NCBI GenBank assembly: GCA_016873405.1
Contig: VGXH01000033.1
Location: forward strand, 1-10,007
Origin: a bacterium
GTDB lineage: Bacteria; Krumholzibacteriota; Krumholzibacteria; LZORAL124-64-63
DNA: 10,007 bases
Reading direction: 5' to 3'
Below, one piece after another: positions 1 to 8,662 of this stretch (position 1 is its first letter; the number at the start of each line of letters is the position of its first letter). The notes under the pieces are model-generated. The model ran no database searches and was not told the DNA's origin. It worked only from the letters and a program-made list of their open reading frames with translations. The translations under genes were made by a program, and so were the position numbers.

Positions 1-206
1 ATGGCCGGTTCGATGTCCGCCAGTTCGATGCGGGCGAACGGCGGCGTGCCCTCGGGCGTGTCCAAGTCGGCCAGCAGGGGGTTGACGCGGTCGGAGCCGG
101 CGGCGGCGCCGGCGGCGAACGCCAAGTTGGCGAACGCCAGGTTGGCGAACGCCAAGTTGACGAACGCCAAGTTGACGAAGGACATGGCCGCCACGAGTCC
201 CTTCAT
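1..206 (-). CDS. M3-family metallopeptidase (Dcp-like), N-terminal 68 residues, cut by window edge
   Basis: Only the first 68 codons are present; the catalytic HExxH region lies outside the window. Residues 42-60 read NPLLADLDTPEGTPPFARI. This matches the conserved start of the mature part of M3 zinc peptidases of the peptidyl-dipeptidase Dcp / oligopeptidase A group (NPLL...TP.G.PPF.RI..EH..PA). Enzymes of that group cleave short peptides. Residues 1-37 form an Ala/Phe/Leu-rich export-signal-like region ending near AAG, so a periplasmic enzyme is likely. That region is unusual because residues 10-29 are four tandem pentapeptides (FVNLA twice, FANLA twice). The ATG at 206-204 follows the stop of the aldo/keto reductase by one base, with a GGGGC stretch upstream, so the two are probably co-transcribed and translationally coupled. 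The ATG at 185-183 (Met8) is an alternative start. The family call rests on one short motif. Confidence 0.68.
   Translation of the reverse strand, partial: MKGLVAAMSFVNLAFVNLAFANLAFANLAFAAGAAAGSDRVNPLLADLDTPEGTPPFARIELADIEPA
120..179 (-). repeat. Four tandem 15-bp repeats inside a signal-peptide region
   Basis: Four head-to-tail 15-mers lie at 120-134, 135-149, 150-164 and 165-179 (plus-strand form cgccaagttggcgaa). The copies differ by one or two substitutions. Read on the minus strand they encode FANLA, FANLA, FVNLA and FVNLA within the putative signal peptide of the M3 peptidase. The unit is a multiple of three, so copy-number changes would keep the frame and alter only the length of the hydrophobic segment. 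The encoded pattern also resembles the A(N/D)LxF spacing of pentapeptide-repeat proteins, but four units are too few for that fold. Confidence 0.9.
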
Positions 207-207
207 G

Positions 208-1236
208 TCAATTGCCCCGCCAGTTCTTCTCGCCCTGCGGGCGGTTGTCCAGCACGTCCTCGATGCGCTCGAGGAACTCCGGCGTCAGCCTCTCGGCCAC
301 CGCCAGGGCGCCCAGGTTGTCGGTGATCTGCTCCGGCCGCGAAGCGCCCATGATCACCGTGCTCACGTCGTCGTTGGCCAGGCACCAGGCGATCGCCAGC
401 TGGGCGAGCGTCGCGTCGAGTTCCTTCGCCAGCGGGACCAGGCGGCGCACCTTGTCCAGCTTGGCCGGGCCGTCGGGACCCTCGACGATCCCGCGCAGCC
501 AGGCGTAGTCCGGCAGCGCCAGGCGGGAGCCGGCCGGGATGCCGTCGTTGTACTTGCCGGTCAGCAGGCCGGAGGCCAGGGGACTCCAGACGGTGGTGCC
601 CAGCCCGATCTCCTCGTAGAGCGGCGCGAACTCGACCTCGACCTTTTCGCGGTGGAACAGGTTGTACTGCGGCTGCTCCATCGTCGGCGGCGCCAGGTGC
701 TCGCGCCGGGCGATGTCCCAGGCCCGGCGGATCTGGGCCGCGGACCACTCGCTCGTGCCCCAGTAGAGGGCCTTGCCCTGACCCACCAGGAAATCCATCG
801 CGCGGACGGTCTCCTCCAGCGGCGTGTCCAGGTCCGGGCGATGGCAGAACAGAAGGTCCACGTAGTCCAGCTGCAGCCGCGCCAGGGCCGCGTTCGTCCC
901 CTCGACCAGGTGCTTGCGCGACAGACCCCGGTCGTTCACGCCGTAGCGGTACGGCTTGCCGGGACCCTGGTACTCGCCGCCCCAGAAGATCTTCGTCGAG
1001 ATCACCAGATCGGCGCGTCGCCAGCCGGCCCGCTGGAGCACCTGCCCCATGATGATCTCCGCCTGGCCGCCGCCGTAGACCTCGGCGTTGTCGAAGAAGT
1101 TCACGCCCGCGTCGAAGGCGGTGCTCATGCAGCGGTACGCCAGGTCGGCATCGACCTGCTCGCCGAAGGTGACCCAGGCGCCGTAGGACAGCGCCGATAC
1201 CTTCAAGCCCGACTTGCCCAGGAACCGGTACTCCAT
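208..1236 (-). CDS. Aldo/keto reductase, AKR6 (Kv-beta-like) group
   Basis: A 342-residue cytoplasmic NADPH-dependent oxidoreductase that would reduce aldehydes or ketones; the substrate cannot be told from sequence. It opens with [21 protein letters not shown], the usual AKR start. It tracks the Kv-beta/AKR6 pattern through [80 protein letters not shown] and QLAIAWCL. The catalytic tetrad is visible as Asp49, Tyr54, Lys82 and His132. His is the general AKR residue at the last position, where animal Kv-beta proteins have Asn. The C-terminal [15 protein letters not shown] segment is the cofactor phosphate-binding part. The start at 1236 is chosen over an in-frame ATG at 1278 because GGGAG lies seven bases upstream and homologues begin here. 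Full length. The M3 peptidase follows after one base, so this is probably the first gene of a minus-strand operon. Confidence 0.93.
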   Translation of the reverse strand: MEYRFLGKSGLKVSALSYGAWVTFGEQVDADLAYRCMSTAFDAGVNFFDNAEVYGGGQAEIIMGQVLQRAGWRRADLVISTKIFWGGEYQGPGKPYRYGVNDRGLSRKHLVEGTNAALARLQLDYVDLLFCHRPDLDTPLEETVRAMDFLVGQGKALYWGTSEWSAAQIRRAWDIARREHLAPPTMEQPQYNLFHREKVEVEFAPLYEEIGLGTTVWSPLASGLLTGKYNDGIPAGSRLALPDYAWLRGIVEGPDGPAKLDKVRRLVPLAKELDATLAQLAIAWCLANDDVSTVIMGASRPEQITDNLGALAVAERLTPEFLERIEDVLDNRPQGEKNWRGN

Positions 1237-1261
1237 GCCTGCACTCCCGTGGACTGGTGGT

Positions 1262-1286
1262 GGGCGGCCAATGTACAACGCCGCCC
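1262..1286. promoter_or_regulatory. Dyad-symmetric element upstream of the aldo/keto reductase
   Basis: GGGCGGC (1262-1268) and GCCGCCC (1280-1286) form a perfect 7-bp inverted repeat around an 11-base centre that contains the palindrome TGTACA (1272-1277). The element lies 26-50 bases upstream of the reductase ATG on the minus strand. It could be an operator or a 5'-leader hairpin. Read on the minus strand the centre contains TACATT (1276-1271), a possible but weak -10 box; I find no matching -35. The rest of the 200-bp divergent spacer (1237-1436) shows no clear promoter for either direction. Confidence 0.35.
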
Positions 1287-1362
1287 GGCGAACGGACAGG
1301 GACGCCCTCTTTACGCGGGGACCCGGTCTCCGTAGCTTCAGGCGACCCCATCGTGGCCGGCG

Positions 1363-1374
1363 CCGTCATGACGG
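1363..1374. promoter_or_regulatory. Perfect 12-bp palindrome CCGTCATGACGG
   Basis: CCGTCATGACGG is its own reverse complement. It lies 63 bases upstream of the start of the small exported protein, inside the divergent spacer. The position would suit a regulator-binding site, but no regulator can be assigned, and palindromes of this length occur by chance in G+C-rich DNA. Confidence 0.25.
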
Positions 1375-1436
1375 ACGGGCTTCCAGCGCAGCGGCATCCA
1401 GATCATGGCGGCCCGGACGGAACCGGGAGGCTCCGC

Positions 1437-1788
1437 ATGCACCCCTGTGAATCGATCAGCCGCGCCTTTGCCCGCGGCCTGGCCGTCCTGATGCTGCCGC
1501 TGACCTGCCTGCTGGCGCCGGCTTCGAGCGCCCGCGTGGAGATCGCCTGCGACGACGGACGCGACGACGCGACCGGCGATCCCCTGGATTCCAACGATGT
1601 CGGCGGCGGCGGCGGACTCGGCGAGCGTTACCAGCACGATCCCCGCTGGCCCGGCGTCCAGACGGCGCCGGCGCCTGCCCCGGCCGGCGGAGGTCGTCGC
1701 ATCCTGTTGATCCCGGTCAATCAGGGCGGCCTGCTGACGTTCCGGCTGGTGATCATCGACGAAGGCCGGCCCTCGCCGGAGGCGCCCG

Positions 1789-1799
<11 letters not shown>
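1437..1799 (+). CDS. Small exported protein of unknown function
   Basis: A 120-residue protein that I do not recognise. Residues 1-32 look like a Sec signal peptide: Arg9 and Arg13, a hydrophobic run from Leu15 to Leu26, and a likely signal-peptidase I site after ASSA (Ala32). The mature part starts acidic (DDGRDDATGDPLDSND), has five glycines in a row (56-60) and an Ala/Pro linker. It ends in a hydrophobic stretch with RRILLIPV and LLTFRLVIIDEG. No lipobox is present, so it is probably periplasmic or secreted. The ATG at 1437 is chosen because GGGAGG (1425-1430) sits six bases upstream and the signal peptide starts there; the open frame extends upstream without support. The 3' end overlaps the sigma-54 activator by 11 bp, which implies co-transcription. 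Function unknown. Confidence 0.7.
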
Positions 1800-4300
<2,501 letters not shown>

Positions 4301-4308
<8 letters not shown>

Positions 4309-4333
4309 TTCGCGGGTGAACCGCGGGTGACCG
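4301..4333 (+). repeat. Three 11-bp repeats placing TGA in all three frames
   Basis: GCGGGTGATTC (4301-4311), GCGGGTGAACC (4312-4322) and GCGGGTGACCG (4323-4333) share the core GCGGGTGA. The first TGA (4306-4308) is the stop of the activator gene. Because the unit is 11 bases long, the next TGAs (4317-4319 and 4328-4330) fall in the other two frames. This may be chance slippage or an effective end-of-gene block to readthrough. Confidence 0.8.
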
Positions 4334-4402
4334 CAGGCCTCGACCCACGATCAGTGATCAAGGGACGGGCGCCGGCTGCCGAAACCCGGGCGGGTCCGGC
4401 GA

Positions 4403-4435
4403 CGACCGAGGCTCCCGGTCCGGGAGCGGCGGTCG
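4403..4435. other. Strong two-part hairpin between activator and kinase genes
   Basis: An inner 7-bp stem GCTCCCG/CGGGAGC (4411-4417 with 4421-4427, loop GTC) is flanked, after a 2x2 internal loop, by an outer 6-bp stem CGACCG/CGGTCG (4403-4408 with 4430-4435). It ends 18 bases before the ATG of the next gene. There is no T-run, so it is not a standard intrinsic terminator. It could act as a Rho-assisted 3' end of the upstream mRNA or as a leader structure near the kinase ribosome-binding site. The 145-bp gap (4309-4453) also holds a small inverted repeat GATCA-G-TGATC (4349-4359) and no evident gene. Confidence 0.5.
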
Positions 4436-4453
4436 GCCGGGCGTCGGCGAAAC

Positions 4454-6469
4454 ATGAAGTATGGTCCCGCCCGGCGGCGCCCGCCGGGTCCGGCGTCGGT
4501 GCGAACGCAAGCGGCGTCTCGGCTGTCCATCGCCGCGATCGTCGCGCTGCCGCTGGCGGCCGTGGCAGCCGTCGTTCCCGGCGTGCCGTTCGCGGCGCGC
4601 CTCGGCGCCCTGGGCACGGCAGCCCTGATCGGTTCGGTCTGGGCCGCGAGAGCCGCCGGCGCTCGCGGCCGTGAACTGGCGCGCCTGCGCCGGCAGACCG
4701 CACGCCTGAAGCGCCAGCTCGAGGCGTCCGCCGCTTTGCGCCGCGCGCAGAGCGCGGCGCCGTCGTCGCGCGTCCTCTCGCGTTCCGTGCTGCAGTTGCT
4801 GGGCGGTTGCTGCGGCGCGCGCGCCGGGGCCTTCTACCTGATGCGCGGCGGCCAGATCCTCGAACTCGCGGCCCAGACCGGCAGCGGCTGGGCGGGCGAT
4901 CCGGCGGCGCGCCTGCGCGTCGGGGACGGGCTTGCCGGGCGCGCCGCGGCGTGCCGCCGGCGCCTGGTGGAACCGGCGGCGCCGGCCGGGACGCTGGTGG
5001 CCGTTCCCTACCGGTTGGCCGGACGCGTCAAGGGCGCGGCGGTCTACCTGTTCGGCGAAGAACCCGGGGCCGAGGCGCTCGAACTCCTGGATGACACCGC
5101 CGAGCAGGTCGCGACGGCGCTGGATGCGCGGCGTTCGCGGGAGCGGATCCAGCTGCTCCTGGGCGAGACGCGCCGCCAGACCGCCGCCTACGCCGCGCAA
5201 CAGCGCGTGCTCCAGCGCACGAACGTCCGCCTGCAGCGTTCTGACCGCTACAAGAACGAGTTCCTGGCCAACATGACCCACGAGCTGCGTTCGCCGCTGA
5301 ACAGCATGCTGCTGCTGTCGCAGGTGCTGGCGGAGAACCGGCATGGCCGCCTGGCGGCGGACGAGGTGGACGCGGCGCAGGTGATCAACAAGGCCGGGCG
5401 CGAACTGCTGGTGATCATCGACGACATCCTCGACCTCACGAAGGCCGAGGCCGGGCGTCTGGAGCTCCATCCGGAAACCGTCCGCGTGGCGGATCTGGCG
5501 GAGTCGCTGACGGCGCTCTACCGGCCGCTGGCGGGCCGCAGAGGTCTGGATCTGCAGGTCGTGGTCGAACCGGGAACGCCGGCGGAGTGCGTGACGGATC
5601 CCACGCGCCTGGGCCAGATCCTCAAGAACCTGCTGAACAACGCGCTGAAGTTCACCGAGCGTGGCGGCGTCAGCCTGCACATCGCCAGGGCGGCGCCACC
5701 GGGCACCGATCCGCCCGCGCTCGAATTCGTCGTCGCCGACACGGGCATCGGCATCGACACCGAGGTCCTGCCGGCGCTGTTCGCGCCCTTCACGCAGGGC
5801 GACGGCTCGATCGCGCGGCGCTTCGGCGGCTCCGGACTGGGGTTGTCGATCTGCCGCAAGCTGGCGCACTTGCTCGGAGCGCGCATCGAGGTTGCCAGCG
5901 AGGTCGGCCGCGGCAGCACCTTCCGCCTGCGGTTGCCGGTGTCGATGCCCGGTCCGGACGGCGTCGTCGGTGCGGCGGATGTCCACGGGCCGGGACTGGC
6001 GGTCGCCGCCGCCGTTCCGCCGCCGGCGCCGCCGGCGGCCCCGCGACCGGACGCCGTCCCGCGTTCCGGCGAGCTCACGGGTCGCCAGGTCCTGATCGTC
6101 GACGATGACATGCGCGCGGTGTACCGCCTTGCCGGGATCCTCGAATCGTCGGGCGCGCACGTGCGCGTCGCCCGCGACGCGGCCGCCGGCCTGCTCGCCC
6201 TGGAAACGGCGCCGCCGCCGGACCTGGCCCTGGTCGGGCCGCAGGCGCTGCGGGCGCGCGGCGAGACCGGTTGCTGGCAACGCCGGGCGGCAGCGGTCGG
6301 CGCGCGCCTGGCCGTCGTCTCGTCCACCTCACTCGCGGCTGCGGCGCGGACGACCCTGCCGGCGCTGGACCCGGATCTGCCGACGGATCAGCTGGCCCCG
6401 GCCCTGGCGCGTCTGTTCCGTGCGCATGCCGCCGCGCCGGCGGCGCGTCCGGAGGTGTCGCCATGCTGA
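4454..6469 (+). CDS. Membrane-anchored GAF-domain histidine kinase with a degenerate C-terminal receiver
   Basis: A 671-residue hybrid sensor kinase. Two closely spaced hydrophobic segments (about 24-42 and 46-64) anchor it in the inner membrane, followed by a short coiled coil (71-95) and a GAF-like domain (about 108-225). The kinase core then follows: H-box FLANMTHELRSPLNSML with His276, N-box KNLLNNALKF (391-400), G1 DTGIGI (429-434), and FAPFTQGDGSIARRFGGSGLGLS with the G2 box at 458-464. A Pro/Ala-rich linker (about 497-545) leads to a receiver fold that keeps the acidic cluster VDDD (550-552) but has Gly595 where the phospho-accepting Asp should be (DLALVGP) and no recognisable KP motif. 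The kinase core looks intact, so it probably phosphorylates another protein, such as the downstream receivers. The ATG at 4454 lacks a good Shine-Dalgarno; GTG at 4499 is an alternative start nearer the first membrane segment. It overlaps the next gene by seven bases. Confidence 0.9.
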   Translation: MKYGPARRRPPGPASVRTQAASRLSIAAIVALPLAAVAAVVPGVPFAARLGALGTAALIGSVWAARAAGARGRELARLRRQTARLKRQLEASAALRRAQSAAPSSRVLSRSVLQLLGGCCGARAGAFYLMRGGQILELAAQTGSGWAGDPAARLRVGDGLAGRAAACRRRLVEPAAPAGTLVAVPYRLAGRVKGAAVYLFGEEPGAEALELLDDTAEQVATALDARRSRERIQLLLGETRRQTAAYAAQQRVLQRTNVRLQRSDRYKNEFLANMTHELRSPLNSMLLLSQVLAENRHGRLAADEVDAAQVINKAGRELLVIIDDILDLTKAEAGRLELHPETVRVADLAESLTALYRPLAGRRGLDLQVVVEPGTPAECVTDPTRLGQILKNLLNNALKFTERGGVSLHIARAAPPGTDPPALEFVVADTGIGIDTEVLPALFAPFTQGDGSIARRFGGSGLGLSICRKLAHLLGARIEVASEVGRGSTFRLRLPVSMPGPDGVVGAADVHGPGLAVAAAVPPPAPPAAPRPDAVPRSGELTGRQVLIVDDDMRAVYRLAGILESSGAHVRVARDAAAGLLALETAPPPDLALVGPQALRARGETGCWQRRAAAVGARLAVVSSTSLAAAARTTLPALDPDLPTDQLAPALARLFRAHAAAPAARPEVSPC

Positions 6470-7566
6470 TGCCGCCGCCGGAGCAGCGCCTGAAGCTCCT
6501 TCTCGTGGCCGAGGGGGAGGCGAACCTCCAGTCGCTGGGCCAACTGCTGGCTCGCGACGACGTCCGCATCTTCACCGCGCTTTCGGGCAACGAAGCCCTG
6601 GCCCTGATGCTGGAGCATGATTTCGCGCTCGTGCTCCTGGACGTGCAGATGCCGGGCATGGACGGTTTCGAGGTGGCCAGGCTCATGCGAGCGCACGAGC
6701 GCACGCGCCAGGTGCCGGTCATCTTCGTGACGGCCATCAGCAGAGATCGTCGGCACGTCTTCAGCGGCTACGACGCCGGTGCCGTCGACTACCTGTTCAA
6801 ACCCCTCGATCCCCATGTCATCCGCGCGAAGGTCGCCGTCTTCCTGGAACTCAAGCGCAGCCAGTGGGCGCGCGACCACCTGCTGGAGAGCCTGCGCTGC
6901 GCCAACGCGCAACTCGAGGCGGCCGCGCAGGCCAAGTCGGACAGCCTGGCCGCCGCGAGCCATGAACTGCGCACGCCGCTGACCGCGATCAAGGAGTTCT
7001 GCGCCCTGGTCAACGACGGTGTCGTCGGTCCCGTCACCCCGAGCAGAAACACTGCCTGGAGGCGGCGCTGCGCAACTGCCGGCGCCTGGGGGGCATCGTC
7101 GAGCGCCTGGTCGACCTGTCCAACCTCGAATCCGGGAGCCTGCGCCTGCGGCGCAGCCGGCTCGATCTGGCGCAGGCGCTGCGGGAGGCGGCCGCCCGGG
7201 TGGCGCCGCGCTGCCGCGCGGCGGGGCAGCGGCTCGAGTTCGCCGGTCCCCCGGCCGGCGCCGCCACCTGGGTCCTGGCCGATCCCGACCTCGTGGCGGG
7301 CATCCTGGCTCACCTGCTGGACAACGCGCAGCGGTTCTCGCCGCCGGGCGCGCCGGTCCGCCTGCGCGTGCGCGGCGTGGCCGACCGCGTCGTGCTCGAG
7401 GTCGCCGACCGCGGTCCCGGCATCGCGCTGCAGCACCGCGCGCGGATCCTGCGCAAGTACGCCCAGGTCGACCGCCGCGACGGTCCCGGCGAACAGGGCC
7501 TGGGACTGGGGCTGGCCATCGTCTCGCGCCTGCTGGAGCTTCATGACAGCCGCCTGGATCTGCTGA
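6463..7566 (+). CDS. Receiver-histidine kinase, 5' part (frame broken near 7040; true coding ends there)
   Basis: The ATG at 6463 follows GGAGG (6451-6455) by seven bases and overlaps the previous stop. Another ATG at 6469 is possible. Residues 10-130 form a receiver domain: phospho-acceptor Asp60 (LLLDVQMPGMDG), Thr90 (FVTA) and Lys113 (FKPL). The usual acidic pair after the first strand is altered: LLLVAEGEANL instead of LLVDDEPENL. After a linker helix comes the HisKA segment SHELRTPLTAIKEF with His167, continuing to GVVGPVTP (residue 193). From about 7041 this frame reads as low-complexity Arg/Ser/Cys/Trp-rich sequence up to the stop at 7564-7566, typical of an out-of-frame shadow. The proper continuation (EQKHCLEAALRNCRRLGGIVERL) is in the frame one base back. 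As written the product has the phosphorylation site but no ATP-binding domain. Together with the 3' part it forms one gene of about 520 codons. Confidence 0.85.
   Translation: MLMPPPEQRLKLLLVAEGEANLQSLGQLLARDDVRIFTALSGNEALALMLEHDFALVLLDVQMPGMDGFEVARLMRAHERTRQVPVIFVTAISRDRRHVFSGYDAGAVDYLFKPLDPHVIRAKVAVFLELKRSQWARDHLLESLRCANAQLEAAAQAKSDSLAAASHELRTPLTAIKEFCALVNDGVVGPVTPSRNTAWRRRCATAGAWGASSSAWSTCPTSNPGACACGAAGSIWRRRCGRRPPGWRRAAARRGSGSSSPVPRPAPPPGSWPIPTSWRASWLTCWTTRSGSRRRARRSACACAAWPTASCSRSPTAVPASRCSTARGSCASTPRSTAATVPANRAWDWGWPSSRACWSFMTAAWIC
7037..7040 (+). other. Frameshift site in a CCCC run of the receiver-histidine kinase
   Basis: The sequence reads GTC ACC CCG AGC in the upstream frame. One more C would give GTC ACC CCC GAG CAG and join GPVTP directly to EQKHCLEAAL, the expected continuation of the HisKA dimerisation helix. 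The downstream frame is then open to 8024. A missing C in the run, either an assembly or sequencing error or a real deletion, explains this most simply. A -1 slip of prolyl-tRNA from CCG to the overlapping CCC would give the same protein. Confidence 0.85.
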
Positions 7567-8024
7567 GCACGCCCGGTCTGGGATCCATCTTCGGCTTCTC
7601 GCTGCCGGCCTACACCGAGGCCGGGCACCTCCGCGCGTTCTGCGTCGACGCGCTCCGCCAGCTTCCGCGCCGCTGGGAACCGTGGCGGCTGGCGCTGGTC
7701 GCGGCCGCGGACGGCGGCCCCTTGCCGGACTGGCTCCCGGCCGCGGTGGCCCGCGCGACCACGGCGCCGGAGCCGCCCATGGCCGAACTCGACCACTCGG
7801 GCCGCCCCGTGCTGGCCGTGCTCATGCGCGATTCGGACCCCGGCCCGGCCGCCTGGCTGGGCGTCGCGCGGGCCGCCGGCAGCCCGCCGGCCGAACGGGC
7901 CGAAGTGGTCTGGACGGTGACGACGGTCGACCATGACGGGACCCCCGGCCCGATCGCGGCGACCACGGACTGGAACATCGTGGAACCGGAAGCGGTCCCC
8001 CGGAAGGAAGGAGCCTGGCGATGA
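7041..8024 (+). CDS. Receiver-histidine kinase, 3' part: HATPase domain and unassigned C-terminal domain
   Basis: This is the continuation of the gene at 6463, shifted by one base. It has no start codon of its own at the junction; an in-frame GTG at 7200 is the first plausible independent start, but it lies within the domain. It finishes the HisKA helices (IVERLVDLSNLESGSLRL) and then gives the HATPase_c domain: N-box-like HLLDNAQRFSPPG, G1 VADRGPGI, and GEQGLGLGLAIVSRLLELH. From about 7624 a further 130 or so residues follow that are not part of a normal kinase. They include WRLALVAAADG, GRPVLAVLMRDSDPGPAAWLG and EVVWTVTTVDHDG. The spacing faintly recalls a GGDEF domain without its GGDEF signature, which is inference. 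The stop overlaps the start of the response regulator gene (ATGA, 8021-8024), so the two are translationally coupled. Confidence 0.85.
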   Translation, partial: EQKHCLEAALRNCRRLGGIVERLVDLSNLESGSLRLRRSRLDLAQALREAAARVAPRCRAAGQRLEFAGPPAGAATWVLADPDLVAGILAHLLDNAQRFSPPGAPVRLRVRGVADRVVLEVADRGPGIALQHRARILRKYAQVDRRDGPGEQGLGLGLAIVSRLLELHDSRLDLLSTPGLGSIFGFSLPAYTEAGHLRAFCVDALRQLPRRWEPWRLALVAAADGGPLPDWLPAAVARATTAPEPPMAELDHSGRPVLAVLMRDSDPGPAAWLGVARAAGSPPAERAEVVWTVTTVDHDGTPGPIAATTDWNIVEPEAVPRKEGAWR

Positions 8025-8407
8025 ACAAGGGCAGGATCCTGGTCGTCGACGACGAACCCGATATCGTAGGGAGCCTGATCCTGCGCCTTTCGGCGGCGGG
8101 CTATCAGGTCGTATCGGCGATGGACGGCCTCGGGGCCACCAAGTGCGCGATCGAGCACAGGCCCGACCTGATCATCATGGACATCGGCATGCCCGCCGGC
8201 AACGGGCACGTCGTGGTCGAGCGCCTCAGGCACATCGGAGCCACGAGCCACATCCCGGTGATCTACCTGACCGCGCGCACCGGCGAGGAGGACTACCGCC
8301 GCGCCCGCGAAGGAGGCGTCGCGAAGTACATCACCAAGCCGTTCGAGGCGGCCGTTCTGCTGGCGGCCGTCGAGGACCAGCTCGAACGGACGCGTCCGGG
8401 CGCCTGA
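8021..8407 (+). CDS. Single-domain response regulator (CheY-like receiver)
   Basis: A 128-residue stand-alone receiver with all the expected residues: acidic pair Asp10/Asp11 (ILVVDDEPDIV), phospho-acceptor Asp54 (LIIMDIGMP), Thr84 (IYLTART) and Lys106 (YITKPFE). The loop after the phosphorylation site reads MPAGNGH rather than the commoner MPGMDG. There is no output domain, so it signals by protein-protein contact or acts as a phosphate shuttle or sink. It is the last gene of the kinase operon and is the obvious phosphate acceptor for the two upstream kinases; that pairing is inferred from position. AAGGAG lies upstream of the ATG, inside the end of the kinase gene. Confidence 0.95.
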   Translation: MNKGRILVVDDEPDIVGSLILRLSAAGYQVVSAMDGLGATKCAIEHRPDLIIMDIGMPAGNGHVVVERLRHIGATSHIPVIYLTARTGEEDYRRAREGGVAKYITKPFEAAVLLAAVEDQLERTRPGA

Positions 8408-8416
8408 AGCGCCCGG
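8396..8416 (+). terminator. GC-rich hairpin across the response regulator stop codon
   Basis: CCGGGCGC (8396-8403) and GCGCCCGG (8409-8416) form a perfect 8-bp stem with a five-base loop, CTGAA, that contains the TGA stop. It lies at the end of the signalling operon, where a terminator is expected. No T-run follows, so it is at best a non-canonical or Rho-assisted terminator, or an mRNA 3'-end stabiliser. Confidence 0.4.
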
Positions 8417-8523
8417 CGGTCAGCTGTCCACTTCCGGAACGCGCCGTTTCCGTCCGGGGACACCGGGAGCGGCCGACATCGCGCGGCCCGGCTCGGGCGG
8501 GCCGCCGGCGACCCGCCCAGTCG

Positions 8524-8568
8524 ATTGGCCGGCAACAAGTTGCCAGCGACGCGGTTGCCGCCGGCAAT
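8524..8568. repeat. Cluster of GGCAAC/GTTGCC inverted and direct repeats in the non-coding gap
   Basis: GGCAAC-AA-GTTGCC (8531-8544) is an inverted repeat. A second GTTGCC (8554-8559) and a second CCGGCAA (8561-8567, first copy 8529-8535) follow, and ATTG/CAAT mark the outer ends. The cluster lies about 95-140 bases upstream of the beta-barrel gene and could be an operator. The rest of the 255-bp gap (8408-8662) also has a 7-bp stem GGGCGGG/CCCGCCC (8495-8501 with 8512-8518) and no convincing gene or sigma-70 promoter. Confidence 0.4.
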
Positions 8569-8662
8569 CCGGGCCGCCCGGCATCGTCCCTGCAGGTCCC
8601 GGCCGCCGTGCCGGACCCAGGCTCCCCTTCACGGGGTGCCGTCACCTCAGGAGCGGAAGATC

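Noticed and set aside
120..179. Pentapeptide-repeat protein domain
   Set aside because: Only four units, inside a hydrophobic N-terminal segment followed by an M3 peptidase motif. The fold needs many more coils.
1237..1278. Upstream ATG start for the aldo/keto reductase
   Set aside because: The extra 14 residues do not match the family, and the ATG at 1236 has GGGAG at good spacing.
1..1335. Long plus-strand open frame opposite the reductase and M3 peptidase
   Set aside because: It is antisense to two genes with clear family motifs, has Arg/Gln/His-rich low-complexity content and no recognisable domain. Long spurious open frames are normal at this G+C level.
4358..6280. 640-codon minus-strand open frame opposite the membrane kinase
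   Set aside because: Antisense shadow of a clear histidine kinase; no motif and no ribosome-binding site of note.
8526..8544. Possible sigma-54 promoter (TTGG...GGCAAC...TTGCC)
   Set aside because: The spacing between GG and GC is 13 or 9 bases instead of the required 10, so it does not fit a -24/-12 element.
8525..8662. Upstream in-frame extension of the beta-barrel protein
   Set aside because: It would add a Pro/Arg-rich tail before an obvious signal peptide. The ATG at 8663 has its own Shine-Dalgarno.
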